Shown here one piece after another: positions 34,072-43,236 of a stretch of DNA of 64,000 nucleotides. A program made the translations under genes and the position numbers. Where the stretch lies: the NCBI GenBank assembly GCA_937958995.1, contig CALGAP010000016.1, forward strand, positions 62,001-126,000, written 5' to 3'. Source of the stretch: an uncultured Chitinophagaceae bacterium. GTDB lineage: Bacteria > Bacteroidota > Bacteroidia > Chitinophagales > Chitinophagaceae. The notes beneath the pieces were generated by a model. It made no database searches. It was given only the letters and a program-made list of their open reading frames with translations, and was not told where the DNA came from. Each line of letters starts with the position of its first letter. The first letter of the stretch is position 1.

Positions 34072-34311
34072 CTAGTAAACCCTGGTTGAATCGCATCGCC
34101 AGCCAATCTCCGCACTGTGCCGCACGCGATAACCATATCCCATACGCGCGAAGAAAATGTTGGTGCCAATGAAAAATATAATGGCGAGAACGGTGGCCAC
34201 TTTGGTGATGCGGGTGAGCGTTTTGTTGCGAGAAAAATTGCCAAAAACATAGCCGATAATAAAAACCATGCTGGCAATGAATAACAATCTGCTGATAATG
34301 AAATATACCAT
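34072..34311 (-). CDS. Small membrane protein (79 aa)
   Basis: I start at ATG 34311 (MVYFIISRLL) rather than 34350, because the first helix then begins at residue 2 as in similar small proteins. Two hydrophobic helices (about 2-22 and 36-55) are joined by a basic loop SRNKTLTRITK, followed by a polar C-terminus. No family recognised. Probably an operon with the 72-residue membrane protein downstream. Confidence 0.65.
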   Translation of the reverse strand: MVYFIISRLLFIASMVFIIGYVFGNFSRNKTLTRITKVATVLAIIFFIGTNIFFARMGYGYRVRHSAEIGWRCDSTRVY

Positions 34312-34432
34312 AACTGCAATTTTTAGGTTTTTAAATCTGTTGTAACCCAAAAATCGAAGTATATCTCAATCTTTTCGAAGCAGAAAAGAGCTACCACGCT
34401 ATTGTATCGACGAACAGGTTAATTGTGACAAT

Positions 34433-35134
34433 TCAGATGGAGAGCAGGTTTTCGACGGTGGAACGATAACTTTCGCCGAGAGGCAATTCAATTTTTCCTA
34501 TGCAGATCAGGTCGCGCTTGATGGCGGTGACCTTATCGGCAGAAACGATATACGACTTGTGTATGCGCACGAAACGGTACGGAGCCAGCTTTTCCTCCAG
34601 CGATTTCAGGCTCATCTTGGTGATGATTGGCCTGGGACCACTTTGCAAGAATATTTTTACATAATCTTTCATCCCTTCGATATAGAGGATGTCGGGAATG
34701 GACACCTTTACGAGGTTATATTCGACATACACGAAGAAATAATCGGGGAGAATCTCTTTGGTGACATCTTTTTGCCGAAGGTTATACAATTCCTGCGCCT
34801 TATTGCAGGCCTTCAGAAATCTTTCGAAGGATACGGGTTTAACCAGGTAATCCACCGCATTAAGTGTAAATCCCTCCACCGCATAATCTTTATAAGCAGT
34901 AACAAAGATGACCATAGGAGGTCGCTGAAGCGATTGCAGGAATTGCAGGCCGTTGAGACCGTGCATTTGTATGTCGAGGAAGATGAGGTCTACGTTTTCA
35001 TTATGCAATACCTCGGCCGCTTCCATCGCGTTTTTGCATCGGGCCACGAGGTGGAGGAAGGGCACCTGGCGAATATTATCCACCAGCAGATCGAGTACCA
35101 GTTTTTCATCGTCTACGGCGATACAATTTAACAT
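34433..35134 (-). CDS. LytTR-family response regulator
   Basis: Receiver (about 1-120) plus LytTR domain (about 135-233). Marks are AVDDEKLVLD at the start, phospho-acceptor Asp in LIFLDIQMHGL near residue 55 and VDYLVKPVSFERF near 103. The DNA-binding part has ILYIEGMKDYVKIFL and FVRIHKSYIVSADKV. It overlaps the upstream kinase gene by seven bases, the same arrangement as the pair at 17.5-19.3 kb, but the sequences are clearly different, so this is a separate system. Confidence 0.95.
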   Translation of the reverse strand: MLNCIAVDDEKLVLDLLVDNIRQVPFLHLVARCKNAMEAAEVLHNENVDLIFLDIQMHGLNGLQFLQSLQRPPMVIFVTAYKDYAVEGFTLNAVDYLVKPVSFERFLKACNKAQELYNLRQKDVTKEILPDYFFVYVEYNLVKVSIPDILYIEGMKDYVKIFLQSGPRPIITKMSLKSLEEKLAPYRFVRIHKSYIVSADKVTAIKRDLICIGKIELPLGESYRSTVENLLSI

Positions 35135-36153
35135 GCCAGCTCAAGTTTTAGTTCCACGCTATACACTCTGCCATCGTCCTTCAATGCCAGCGAATATTTG
35201 CCGGCATATAGCAGGTTAAGGCGCTTTTTTATATTCTCCAGGCCGATGCCTGTACTTTTATCTTTAGAAACATTCTTTGCGTCGTAGTTGTTGCTGATGT
35301 GAAAAAACAATTCGCCATTGCGGGTGTGCAGCTCAATATCAATATAAGGGTCTTTCACCATACCAATACCGTGTTTAAACGCATTTTCGACAAACGGCAC
35401 CAGCAGCATCGGTTCTATAAAGCAATTGTTGTCGTCAATTTCCCACCTGGTAGTCACTTTTACGTCATCACCAAAGCGCAATTGTTGCAGCGCGATATAA
35501 TTTTTGAGGTATTCCACTTCATCGTCTACATGAAACTTATCCTTGCCTGCTTCATAAAGCATATACCGCAACATATCGGAGAGGCGTATCAGCGAGGGTT
35601 CCAGCAGGTCAGATTTTTGTCGCGCCAGCGACACCAGGTTGGTCATCACGTTGAAAATAAAATGCGGACTGATCTGCGAGCGGAGGAATTTGAGTTCAGC
35701 GTGCAATTTTTCTGCCTGCGCTTCTTTCTCTCTTTTTTCAAAACGCAGCCGGTCGTATATAAGGCGGAATATAATGCTGGCGGCAAGAAAGGGCACTGGC
35801 CCGAACCCAATAGTGTGGCGATTCATTTCCGTGAGTTGAAAATCGCTGTTCAGCTGCAGGAAAAATACTTTCACCTGGAAAGACACAAACACCATCCCGA
35901 GCAGGCAGATTATGTACAGCCACCACCATTTCCTGGTGAGGAGTTTTGGGTAAAGAAAAAATGCATTGAAGTAAAACAGACCAATATGCGCGATGTTGGT
36001 AATGATGAAAAATGAATGGCTGAGTCCTTCAAACCCGTCTCTGCCAAGGAAGAATATAGGTACGGCCAGCAGCACGCACCAGGTAAGTGCATGCAGGCCA
36101 ACATTGATCCATTTCTCACGTGAAGTAGGTAGCATTCCCTTTATAAAGGTCAT
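35128..36153 (-). CDS. LytS-type sensor histidine kinase
   Basis: Membrane kinase of 341 residues partnering the overlapping LytTR regulator. About four helices lie in residues 15-130, followed by a His_kinase domain with the acceptor in QISPHFIFNVMTNLV and an ATPase part with EPMLLVPFVENAFKHGI and GIGLENIKKRLNLL. A linker rich in glutamate and lysine (FEKREKEAQAEKLHAEL) forms the dimer coiled coil. No periplasmic sensor domain is evident. Confidence 0.93.
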   Translation of the reverse strand: MTFIKGMLPTSREKWINVGLHALTWCVLLAVPIFFLGRDGFEGLSHSFFIITNIAHIGLFYFNAFFLYPKLLTRKWWWLYIICLLGMVFVSFQVKVFFLQLNSDFQLTEMNRHTIGFGPVPFLAASIIFRLIYDRLRFEKREKEAQAEKLHAELKFLRSQISPHFIFNVMTNLVSLARQKSDLLEPSLIRLSDMLRYMLYEAGKDKFHVDDEVEYLKNYIALQQLRFGDDVKVTTRWEIDDNNCFIEPMLLVPFVENAFKHGIGMVKDPYIDIELHTRNGELFFHISNNYDAKNVSKDKSTGIGLENIKKRLNLLYAGKYSLALKDDGRVYSVELKLELAC

Positions 36154-36307
36154 AAAATATTTGGTAATGGCGCAACTTAGGAGGATGTGGGGAGAAAGGG
36201 ATATAAATGTCGATAAACGAAGTAAATGAGTCGATATCTACTCAAATCCAGACCTGCAGAGAGGGCGGTGATGAGAAATATGTGTCTGGTTAAAATTGTT
36301 CCGGCTT

Positions 36308-37603
36308 TTACTTATCAGTAAAGTAATCATACTTCACCGCCTGCCCGCTTTGCAGGTCAACGCTCCATAGTACATTGCAATCATTACCGCTGAGTTCGGG
36401 ATTGTCTGCCCCAAGAATAATCAGCCGCTCGCGCGTGATAATCCAGTCATCCCATTCAGTAAGACCAGTCTCCATGTTCCATACAATTTTGCCGGTAGTA
36501 TCAATACGCGAAACGAGTATTTTTCCCTCATTGCCAATTTTGTCTTTGTGCACCACGAGGTATCCGTTTTCTAAATGAACAGGCTGCGCAGTTTGTTTAT
36601 CCAATAAAAATCCTCCCTGCAAAAAATATTGCGAAGGTTCCGGGAGAGTGGCCTGTTCCTTGCTTACTACGTAATTCCCATACCTGTCTTCAAAATAAAC
36701 CGAAGTATATAACTGCCGTCGCGCTTTGTCATTATATTCCGGAGAAATACTTATGCGATTGTGTAATTTTTCAAATTCCGTTTTCGAATACAATCCCAAC
36801 CATTGCCCGTTCACCGTATCCTGGTTTGTTTTTATAGCGTGAAACGAAATAGGGCTGCGTTGAAAACTTTCGAGTACCCGTTGTTGCTGACGCACTGCGG
36901 ATACTTCGTTGCGGAGCTTATGCAACAGTCGTTGCAGGCTGTCTCTTTCTTTATAATCGCGGGTGTTGTTGCGCAAAGCTTCCACACGTTTTATCTCCGC
37001 TGCCATCTTATCTTCCGGTTCTTCTTCCTCCTGCGGTTCAGCTTTCAGGGTAGATGTGTTCAATTTCCATAATGTGCCGTCATTGGCGGTAAAACTGATG
37101 GTACCGTCGGCGCGGTTGAAGTGGTAATACCTGCCTTCATCACTCAGCTTGCCTTTCAATGATGGGTTTTGTGTTTCAATAATATTCTTATCCGCCTTTT
37201 TCTCCAATGTAAAAGGATCAAAAGCCATTATTTCTCCCACAAACACCCAGGCAAGACCGTTGGCACTGCCGAGAGTCTGAACGGGCCAGTGCTTGACATC
37301 GCTGTGATGTTTGATCTTCTGTTTGGCGATGGCTGCGCCGCTTTGCGGGTCGTTGGTCTGCGCATACCAGGTGGTACTGACGGATTTTGAAAAAAAGCCT
37401 CCCCTTTGCGAGTACGAATTAGTCTTTTCAAATTTCACGAGACTGAAGAGCACAGATTTGCCATCTTTTTGTATGATCAAAGCCGGAACGATAGCCGAGC
37501 GCTCATCATGCTTTGAGAGACAGGAACGAACCAGGAAAATAAAACCTACCACCAATAAACCAACCACCAAAAAGCCGCCGACAAAGATTTTACGCAGACC
37601 CAT
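36308..37603 (-). CDS. Membrane-anchored protein of unknown function (431 aa)
   Basis: One N-terminal anchor helix (about 6-26, FVGGFLVVGLLVVGFIFLV) is followed by a large extracytoplasmic part. It has beta-propeller-like hints (NGLAWVFVGEIMAFDPFT, GTLWKLNTSTLK, DTTGKIVWNMETGLTEWDDW) and a helical stretch around 200-250. The pattern reminds me of the PA2928 family, but I cannot confirm it. It is a single gene, 154 bases after the LytS-type kinase start region. No catalytic motif is visible. Confidence 0.75.
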   Translation of the reverse strand: MGLRKIFVGGFLVVGLLVVGFIFLVRSCLSKHDERSAIVPALIIQKDGKSVLFSLVKFEKTNSYSQRGGFFSKSVSTTWYAQTNDPQSGAAIAKQKIKHHSDVKHWPVQTLGSANGLAWVFVGEIMAFDPFTLEKKADKNIIETQNPSLKGKLSDEGRYYHFNRADGTISFTANDGTLWKLNTSTLKAEPQEEEEPEDKMAAEIKRVEALRNNTRDYKERDSLQRLLHKLRNEVSAVRQQQRVLESFQRSPISFHAIKTNQDTVNGQWLGLYSKTEFEKLHNRISISPEYNDKARRQLYTSVYFEDRYGNYVVSKEQATLPEPSQYFLQGGFLLDKQTAQPVHLENGYLVVHKDKIGNEGKILVSRIDTTGKIVWNMETGLTEWDDWIITRERLIILGADNPELSGNDCNVLWSVDLQSGQAVKYDYFTDK

Positions 37604-37898
37604 AGGGGAATATTTAGGCTAAAAATATAAATTAGCAGGTATACGCTACATCACCCTTTTGTGCGAAGCTTATTGCGCTTAACGATTGTTCGTTTGAAAT
37701 GGCAGCAAGGGCCGATCGATTCCCGGAGGTTTATTCCTCAACTTCCTCCCTGCAAAATGCCCATCCCTGACCCGTACAAAAAACACCACCAGGGGCGGTA
37801 GCTGCGACATGCTTGCCGGTAAAAATAGAACCAGTAAACTAACGGCGGCCAAATCTCATTAAGTTTACAGACGGATTGGAAAAGCCGCACAGACTGTT

Positions 37899-39161
37899 AT
37901 GGAAAATATGGAAAACTTGAAAACCTTTACACCTTATCAAAAGCTGATTATTGCCTTAATAGCCCTCACTCATTTTACGATCATCCTCGATTTTATGGTG
38001 TTATCGCCTCTCGGCGATTTCCTGATCAAAGATCTCGAAATCAGCACCACGCAGTTTGGGCTGGTGGTATCGGGCTATGCGTTTAGCGCAGGCATATCAG
38101 GACTGTTGACCGCGGGCTTTGCCGACCGTTTTGACAGAAAAAAATTGCTGCTCTTTTTTTATAGCGGTTTTATTGGCGGCACCTTGCTTTGCGGTCTGGC
38201 CAACACGTATATCGTATTGCTGATCGCCCGCATCATCACCGGGCTGTTTGGCGGTGTAATCGGCAGCATCACCATGGCCATCATCACCGACCTGTTTACA
38301 CTGGAACAACGTGGCCGTGTGATGGGTTTTGTGCAAATGGGATTTGGCGCCAGCCAGGTGCTGGGCATCCCGATTAGTCTGTACCTCGCTAATCACTGGG
38401 GCTGGCAATCACCCTTTCTGATGGTGGTAGGCATAGCCGTGATCATTGCCGTGATGCTGATCATAAAAATGCAACCTATCACGCGCCATCTTGAATTGCA
38501 GAATGACCGCAGCGCGGTAACGCATTTATTGAAAACCGTTGCCAACCGCCAATACCGGATTGGTTATACTGCCACCGCTTTTTTGTCGATTGGTGGGTTT
38601 ATGATGATGCCTTTCGGCAGTGCTTATGCTATTAACAATTTATTGGTAACTCCCGAGCAACTGCCCTTATTGTTTATGATTGCCGGTCTGGGCTCGCTGA
38701 TTATTATGCCGCTGGTTGGCCGCGTCGCCGATAAAGTCGATAAGCTGAAACTGTTTGCCATTGCATCGTTGTATATGATGGTGATGGTAGTGATATACAC
38801 GAATCTTACTCCGCAGCCCTTTTGGATAATTGTAGTGATTAACGTGCTGATGATGGCGGGTATCCTAAGTCGCATGGTTCCCTCAATGGCCCTGGTAACT
38901 GCGGTGCCCGAGATGCGCGATCGCGGTGCGTTTATGAGCGTGAACTCATCGTTGCAACAGATTGCGGGAGGGATAGCGGCTGCAGTGGCGGGGATGATTG
39001 TGGTGCAGAAAGATAAGTTTAGTCCGCTGGAGCATTACAATACCCTGGGTTATGTGATGGTGGGGATTAGTGTGCTGGCGATATGGTTGATATGGAGGGT
39101 GAGGAAAGTGGTGATGAGGAAGGGAGTGGCAAAAACTGAGGTAGTGGTGCAGGAGGTTTAG
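37899..39161 (+). CDS. MFS transporter (DHA1-type drug exporter)
   Basis: A 420-residue inner-membrane carrier with 12 predicted helices. The N-terminal half has IILDFMVLSPLGDFL and the loop 2-3 signature GFADRFDRKKLLLF, and helix 5 shows MGFGASQVLGIPIS, as in proton-driven drug or sugar-efflux carriers of the AraJ/DHA1 group. Substrate is unknown. Its stop overlaps the stop of the convergent metallophosphoesterase gene by four bases. No regulator is adjacent. Confidence 0.92.
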   Translation: MENMENLKTFTPYQKLIIALIALTHFTIILDFMVLSPLGDFLIKDLEISTTQFGLVVSGYAFSAGISGLLTAGFADRFDRKKLLLFFYSGFIGGTLLCGLANTYIVLLIARIITGLFGGVIGSITMAIITDLFTLEQRGRVMGFVQMGFGASQVLGIPISLYLANHWGWQSPFLMVVGIAVIIAVMLIIKMQPITRHLELQNDRSAVTHLLKTVANRQYRIGYTATAFLSIGGFMMMPFGSAYAINNLLVTPEQLPLLFMIAGLGSLIIMPLVGRVADKVDKLKLFAIASLYMMVMVVIYTNLTPQPFWIIVVINVLMMAGILSRMVPSMALVTAVPEMRDRGAFMSVNSSLQQIAGGIAAAVAGMIVVQKDKFSPLEHYNTLGYVMVGISVLAIWLIWRVRKVVMRKGVAKTEVVVQEV

Positions 39162-39886
39162 GAAGTTTGCAGGTCCGACTGCCAATACTCTTTGGTTGAT
39201 ACGTCCATTATAGTCAATCGGTAACCATGACCGCAGCCTGTGTCGATGTTATAGATATTTGCTGCTCGCATGGGCTTGTCTGTTTTCCAATTGATAGTGG
39301 GTGTATGTCCTATAAAAACTTCCCGAAACTGTGTAACCATTTTAAATTGATTCTCCGATTGATTTCGTTTGTTGGATGCATGACTCGCGAGAGCCTGCTT
39401 CCACAAGCTTCTATCCCAACAATATGTTTCTGGCGACTGATCTTCAAATGGAATTGTTCGATCAAAACCTGCATGAACAAAGCAATTATTTTGTTCGTCT
39501 ATGTGATAGAACCTTTGATTAAGGAAAAAATTCCGGTGCGTCTCTGGTATGTCTTCAGGTGTTAAATCTGAGACATGGTAAGGTTCTGCTCTGCCGGCAG
39601 CTTTCAGATATGAATAGGCCGTGAATGTGCCACTTTGCTCCCAATTGCATGGGTGCACTCCCGTTTTGATAAATTCAGCAAACCAGAGGTCATGATTCCC
39701 TCTTATCGGAATTAGCTTTTCCACCTTTAACAACAACTCTACGCACCGGTATACATCATCGTATCCGTCGGCAACATCGCCAAGTTGAATTAATTGGTCC
39801 GATATGAAATCAAATTTTGCTCTTTCAAGGCATTGCTGCAATGCACGATAATTTCCATGGATATCACCGAGAACTAATTTTCGCAT
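39158..39886 (-). CDS. Metallophosphoesterase (PPP-type phosphatase)
   Basis: Cytoplasmic two-metal phosphatase. I start at ATG 39886 (MRKLVLGDIHGN, 242 residues) since the conserved first motif begins there; an earlier in-frame start adds unrelated residues. Motifs in order are GDIHGNYRAL, GDVADGYDD, RGNHDLW and the late FIGHTP followed by DTGCGHGYRL. These are the PPP family (Ser/Thr phosphatase or ApaH-like). Substrate is unknown. The DNA is more AT-rich than the MFS gene beside it, continuous with the AT-rich island to its right. Confidence 0.9.
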   Translation of the reverse strand: MRKLVLGDIHGNYRALQQCLERAKFDFISDQLIQLGDVADGYDDVYRCVELLLKVEKLIPIRGNHDLWFAEFIKTGVHPCNWEQSGTFTAYSYLKAAGRAEPYHVSDLTPEDIPETHRNFFLNQRFYHIDEQNNCFVHAGFDRTIPFEDQSPETYCWDRSLWKQALASHASNKRNQSENQFKMVTQFREVFIGHTPTINWKTDKPMRAANIYNIDTGCGHGYRLTIMDVSTKEYWQSDLQTS

Positions 39887-39966
39887 ACTTTTCGTATGAC
39901 TTTGACAATCAGCCCAATACTTAATTCGCAATTTGCAAATTGAAAATTTTTCATTACATTTATCTT

Positions 39967-40491
39967 ATGAGAAAACACAACGGAATGCGCCCTCACGATA
40001 TTCCAGTATTATTGAAAATTATAAGTAAGCAATCGGAACCATGGCAATTTAAAGATTTGGCCAACGAATTATTCATCAGTCCGGCAGAAATTTCTGCATC
40101 TCTAAACAGAAGTGTTATAGCGGGACTAATAAGCGCTGATAAAAAGCGGGTTCATAGGAAGTCACTGATGGAATTTATCGAATTCGGGTTTCGCTACGTA
40201 TTTCCAGTGATACCTGGTGGTATGGTGAACGGAGTGTATACTGCGCACTCGCATCCATTCATGAAAAAATTTATTGAAAGCAATATTGACTATGTCTGGC
40301 CTGACATCCATGGCAAAGTAAGAGGATTAGCAGTTGAACCACTTTATAAGGGAATAATTAAGGCCTCGGAGCGAGACGAATGGTTATACAAAATGCTCGC
40401 TTGCGTTGATGTAATTAGAGTTGGCAAATCGCGTGAAATAAAAATAGCCATTGAAGAACTTAAATCAAATATTCTTAATGAACAATCATAG
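39967..40491 (+). CDS. Winged-helix protein, probable antitoxin/regulator of the adjacent nucleotidyltransferase
   Basis: A 174-residue protein starting at ATG 39967 (MRKHNGMRPH). The first 75 residues form a winged helix (VLLKIISKQSEPWQFKDLANEL, then ISPAEISASLNRSVIAGLISAD) that would bind DNA. The rest (GFRYVFPVIPGGMVNGVYTAHS and onward) is unknown. It overlaps the downstream nucleotidyltransferase by 14 bases, so the two are coupled in translation. A HTH protein before an AbiEii-like gene is the usual order of type IV toxin-antitoxin or abortive-infection pairs. The DNA is clearly AT-rich against the rest of the window, suggesting transfer. Confidence 0.7.
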   Translation: MRKHNGMRPHDIPVLLKIISKQSEPWQFKDLANELFISPAEISASLNRSVIAGLISADKKRVHRKSLMEFIEFGFRYVFPVIPGGMVNGVYTAHSHPFMKKFIESNIDYVWPDIHGKVRGLAVEPLYKGIIKASERDEWLYKMLACVDVIRVGKSREIKIAIEELKSNILNEQS

Positions 40492-41191
40492 GCGTAATAT
40501 TGATCGAATAAAAGCAGTATCCAGAGCATTTGGCAAGCTCAAGGAAGACATTGTTTTTGTGGGTGGGGCCACTGTATCTCTATACGCTGACCGAATGGCA
40601 GAAGAAGTGCGTGAGACAATAGATATAGATATAGTAGTCGAGATTTACTCCAGAATTGATTTTCTTAAATTGGAAAATGACCTTAGACAACTTGGATTTT
40701 CGCCTAATACTGAGGCCAGGTTTATTGGAAGTTACAAGTTCGATAATCTAATCGTAGACGTAATGCCCATTTCGGAAGCAATCTTAGGCTTTTCTAACAA
40801 ATGGTATAGAGAAGGATATGATTTCGCAATTACTTATCCGATTGACAAGGAAAATACAGTGAAAATTTTTAGCCCACCATATTTTCTCGCATCAAAAATT
40901 GAAGCTTTCAAAAGCAGAGGTAAAAATGCCAATAATCAATATGATGGCAGAACAAGCAGCGATTTTGAAGATATAGTCTTCGTTCTCGAAAACAGGTTCG
41001 CAATATGGGATGAGTTTAAATCTTCTCCTCCTTCTGTAAAAGACTACCTTAAAAAAGAATTTACGTCGCTGCTAGCTGTTCCCTATATAGAAGAGTGGAT
41101 TGACGCTCATGTAGCATACAACTTACCATATGAAGAAACTGCCACTGGATTTATCATTCAGAAACTTAGAGACTTTACAAATCAACAATAG
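40478..41191 (+). CDS. AbiEii-like nucleotidyltransferase, candidate toxin
   Basis: A 237-residue protein (ATG 40478) of the nucleotidyltransferase superfamily. The catalytic pattern is FVGGATVSLY followed by the acidic pair in TIDIDIVVE about 25 residues later. Further on, LASKIEAFKSRG, then SDFEDIVFVLENR match the AbiEii-type C-terminal motif (K...R...DxxD). Relatives transfer nucleotides to tRNA or other targets and stop growth on phage infection. A role as an ordinary nucleotide transferase cannot be excluded. Low GC and a 14-base overlap with the HTH gene support a mobile two-gene module. Confidence 0.72.
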   Translation: MNNHRRNIDRIKAVSRAFGKLKEDIVFVGGATVSLYADRMAEEVRETIDIDIVVEIYSRIDFLKLENDLRQLGFSPNTEARFIGSYKFDNLIVDVMPISEAILGFSNKWYREGYDFAITYPIDKENTVKIFSPPYFLASKIEAFKSRGKNANNQYDGRTSSDFEDIVFVLENRFAIWDEFKSSPPSVKDYLKKEFTSLLAVPYIEEWIDAHVAYNLPYEETATGFIIQKLRDFTNQQ

Positions 41192-41396
41192 CCCATCCTG
41201 CAACATTTTCGTACCTCGCCCGTCTAATCTCTCCGTGGGTGATAAGTCAATCAATGCGGAAGAGAAGCAGGCGGGCGTTGCAATCGCGAGATTATTTTTT
41301 AAGAACCGGCGGCGGGAAATTATGGTATGGTTGAGTTATGGTGTTTACTTAAGAATCCCACTCAATATTCTTTATCTTCGCGCAGTACCATTCCCG

Positions 41397-42224
41397 ATGC
41401 TTTCAAAAAGTTTCGTTCGCACGCGTATCGCGCCCACACCCAGCGGATTTTTGCATGTAGGCAATATTTTCTCTTTCGCAATCACCGCCTCGCTGGCGCG
41501 AAAAACCGGTGCCGCCATTCTGCTGCGCATTGATGATCTTGACCAGGCGCGCGTGCAGGAGCAATATGTGCGGGATATTTTCGAATCACTGAACTTTCTC
41601 GGCATTCCCTGGGATGAGGGACCGAAAGATTATGGAGAGTATAAAAATAAATTTTCCCAGCTCCACCGCCTTCCCCTCTACGAAAAGGCACTCCATCAGC
41701 TCCGCGAAGGCGGGCATGTATTCGCCTGCTCCTGCTCACGCACCACGCGCGAAAAATGTAACTGCCGCAATAAAGATCTTTCGCTCGATGATCCCAACAA
41801 CGCCTGGAGAATATATACGCCGCCATCAGCAGAGCTGCCGCCGACCATGCATGAGTTTATTGTGAAAAAGAAAGACGGTTTCCCCTCTTATCAACTTGCC
41901 TGCGTAGTGGATGATAATCACTATAATATCGATCTCATCATTCGCGGCGATGACCTGCGCGATTCTTCAAAGGCTCAATGGTACCTGGCAAAACTTTTGG
42001 GCTATACTTCTTTCACCAGCAGTACCATCATTCATCACCGACTGCTGATGGAATCGCCTGAACAGAAATTATCAAAGTCTGCGGGTTCCACTTCCATTCA
42101 GTATTTACGCAAGGAGGGAAAATCGCCGGAGGAGATTTTTGAACTGGTTAGTAAAATGGCCGGACTTTCCAAAACATTGAGATATTGGAAAGAATTTGAT
42201 GTGGCGCTGGAAACTGACTTATAA
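41397..42224 (+). CDS. gluQ: Glutamyl-Q tRNA(Asp) synthetase-like protein
   Basis: Class I synthetase fragment of 275 residues without an anticodon-binding domain. I start at ATG 41397, two residues before FVRTRIAPTPSGFLHVGN, which holds the HIGH-type motif (HVGN). A zinc cluster CSCSRTTREKCNC lies near residue 115 and the KMSKS counterpart is QKLSKSAG near 225. This is the GluQRS pattern; that enzyme attaches glutamate to queuosine of tRNA-Asp. An alternative is a general truncated GluRS paralogue. GC content returns to the normal level of the window here. Confidence 0.82.
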   Translation: MLSKSFVRTRIAPTPSGFLHVGNIFSFAITASLARKTGAAILLRIDDLDQARVQEQYVRDIFESLNFLGIPWDEGPKDYGEYKNKFSQLHRLPLYEKALHQLREGGHVFACSCSRTTREKCNCRNKDLSLDDPNNAWRIYTPPSAELPPTMHEFIVKKKDGFPSYQLACVVDDNHYNIDLIIRGDDLRDSSKAQWYLAKLLGYTSFTSSTIIHHRLLMESPEQKLSKSAGSTSIQYLRKEGKSPEEIFELVSKMAGLSKTLRYWKEFDVALETDL

Positions 42225-42371
42225 TATCGCGGATGCAACGCAGATTCTAGGATTATGCGGATGCCCATTATATGCAACCTGCCTTCAATTAAAATCCGCG
42301 TCATCCCAAAATCCGCGCCTGGTCCGCGATTCTCATCCGTGCAAACCCACAATCCTCACACAACCTTCAAT
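42225..42371. repeat. Possible intergenic repeat rich in ATCCGCG
   Basis: The gap between two convergent genes contains several spaced copies of the words ATCCGCG, TCCGCG and ATCCGTG (for instance around 42293, 42312 and 42324). The pattern looks like degenerate short-repeat DNA, a style I associate with interspersed intergenic repeats in related genomes. Something similar but weaker occurs near 24990-25050. No gene is visible. Confidence 0.35.
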
Positions 42372-43154
42372 TTATTTTTCCGCCACAAACAACAGAAAAT
42401 GATTCTGCAGAAAATGTATATCCTCCGTCACCCTGAACTGGCGCAGTGCCCTTCCAATTGCATCTTCCGTAATTAATTTCGTGCTGTTATACATGGCCGC
42501 TGCCGCCGGTCCAGTTCCCATAAAACTCCTGATGCCTTCGGTCAGACTTGAATAGGTAAAAGGACAAGCCACAACAGTTTTGCTGTTCAGCTTAAAACCT
42601 ATTTCCTTCAGAATACCTTCTATCTTGCCGTCTTCAGACAATGCAAAGGGTCCCGGTGTGCCCGGTGGCGGCGGAGGTATCAGCGCCCCGATTGCTTTCA
42701 ATACAATGCTGGCATCGCTGCGTTCGGGCAAATCCCAGATGCCGATTACCAGCTTACCGCCCGGCCGCAACACGCGCTGCGCTTCGCGTACCGCTGCTTT
42801 GAAGTCGGAAGCAAATTGAAAGGAATTGAAACCTGTTACTACATGAAAACTGTCGTCGGCAAACGGCAGCGACTCTAAGTCTTCTTCCAAAAAATTGTTG
42901 TGCGGATTGCGTTCGCGCGCTACTTCCAGCAGCCCCGGCGCTGCATCCACGCCAATCACCTGCGCGCCTGCTTTAATAGCCAGGCTGGTAAACATGCCCG
43001 AGCCACAGCCCGCGTCTAATAATAATTTCGTCTTGATAGATCCCAACTGCTCCAATGCTTTTCGATATAAAGGCAAAAAACCTGGTTCAAAATGTTGTGA
43101 CCAATACCTCGGAGCTATGCTCCACAATTTTCCCTGGATTGCTTTTGTACTCAT
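42372..43154 (-). CDS. Class I SAM-dependent methyltransferase
   Basis: A 260-residue cytoplasmic enzyme of the methyltransferase 11 type. SAM-binding motif I is LLLDAGCGSGMFTSLA near residue 40, motif II GVDAAPGLLEVAR near 68, and motif IV is FADDSFHVVTGFNSFQFA near 100. VLRPGGKLVIGIWD follows near 127. The substrate is not evident. It carries its own -7 box and is monocistronic, convergent with the GluQRS-like gene. Confidence 0.92.
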   Translation of the reverse strand: MSTKAIQGKLWSIAPRYWSQHFEPGFLPLYRKALEQLGSIKTKLLLDAGCGSGMFTSLAIKAGAQVIGVDAAPGLLEVARERNPHNNFLEEDLESLPFADDSFHVVTGFNSFQFASDFKAAVREAQRVLRPGGKLVIGIWDLPERSDASIVLKAIGALIPPPPPGTPGPFALSEDGKIEGILKEIGFKLNSKTVVACPFTYSSLTEGIRSFMGTGPAAAAMYNSTKLITEDAIGRALRQFRVTEDIHFLQNHFLLFVAEK

Positions 43155-43173
43155 GACTATTTTTTTTGTTACA

Positions 43174-43181
43174 CAAAGCTA
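43174..43181 (-). promoter_or_regulatory. Promoter -7 box of methyltransferase gene
   Basis: TAGCTTTG on the minus strand is an exact TAnnTTTG match, 20 bases before the ATG at 43154. No -33 TTG is seen. Confidence 0.45.
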
Positions 43182-43236
43182 CCGGGCTTGTACAGGATGT
43201 ATTTTGCTTAGCCGTTCTACTGCATGACCAGGAAGT

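Noticed and set aside
38097..38408. Antisense frame within the MFS gene
   Set aside because: Shadow frame; the MFS helices are continuous on the other strand.
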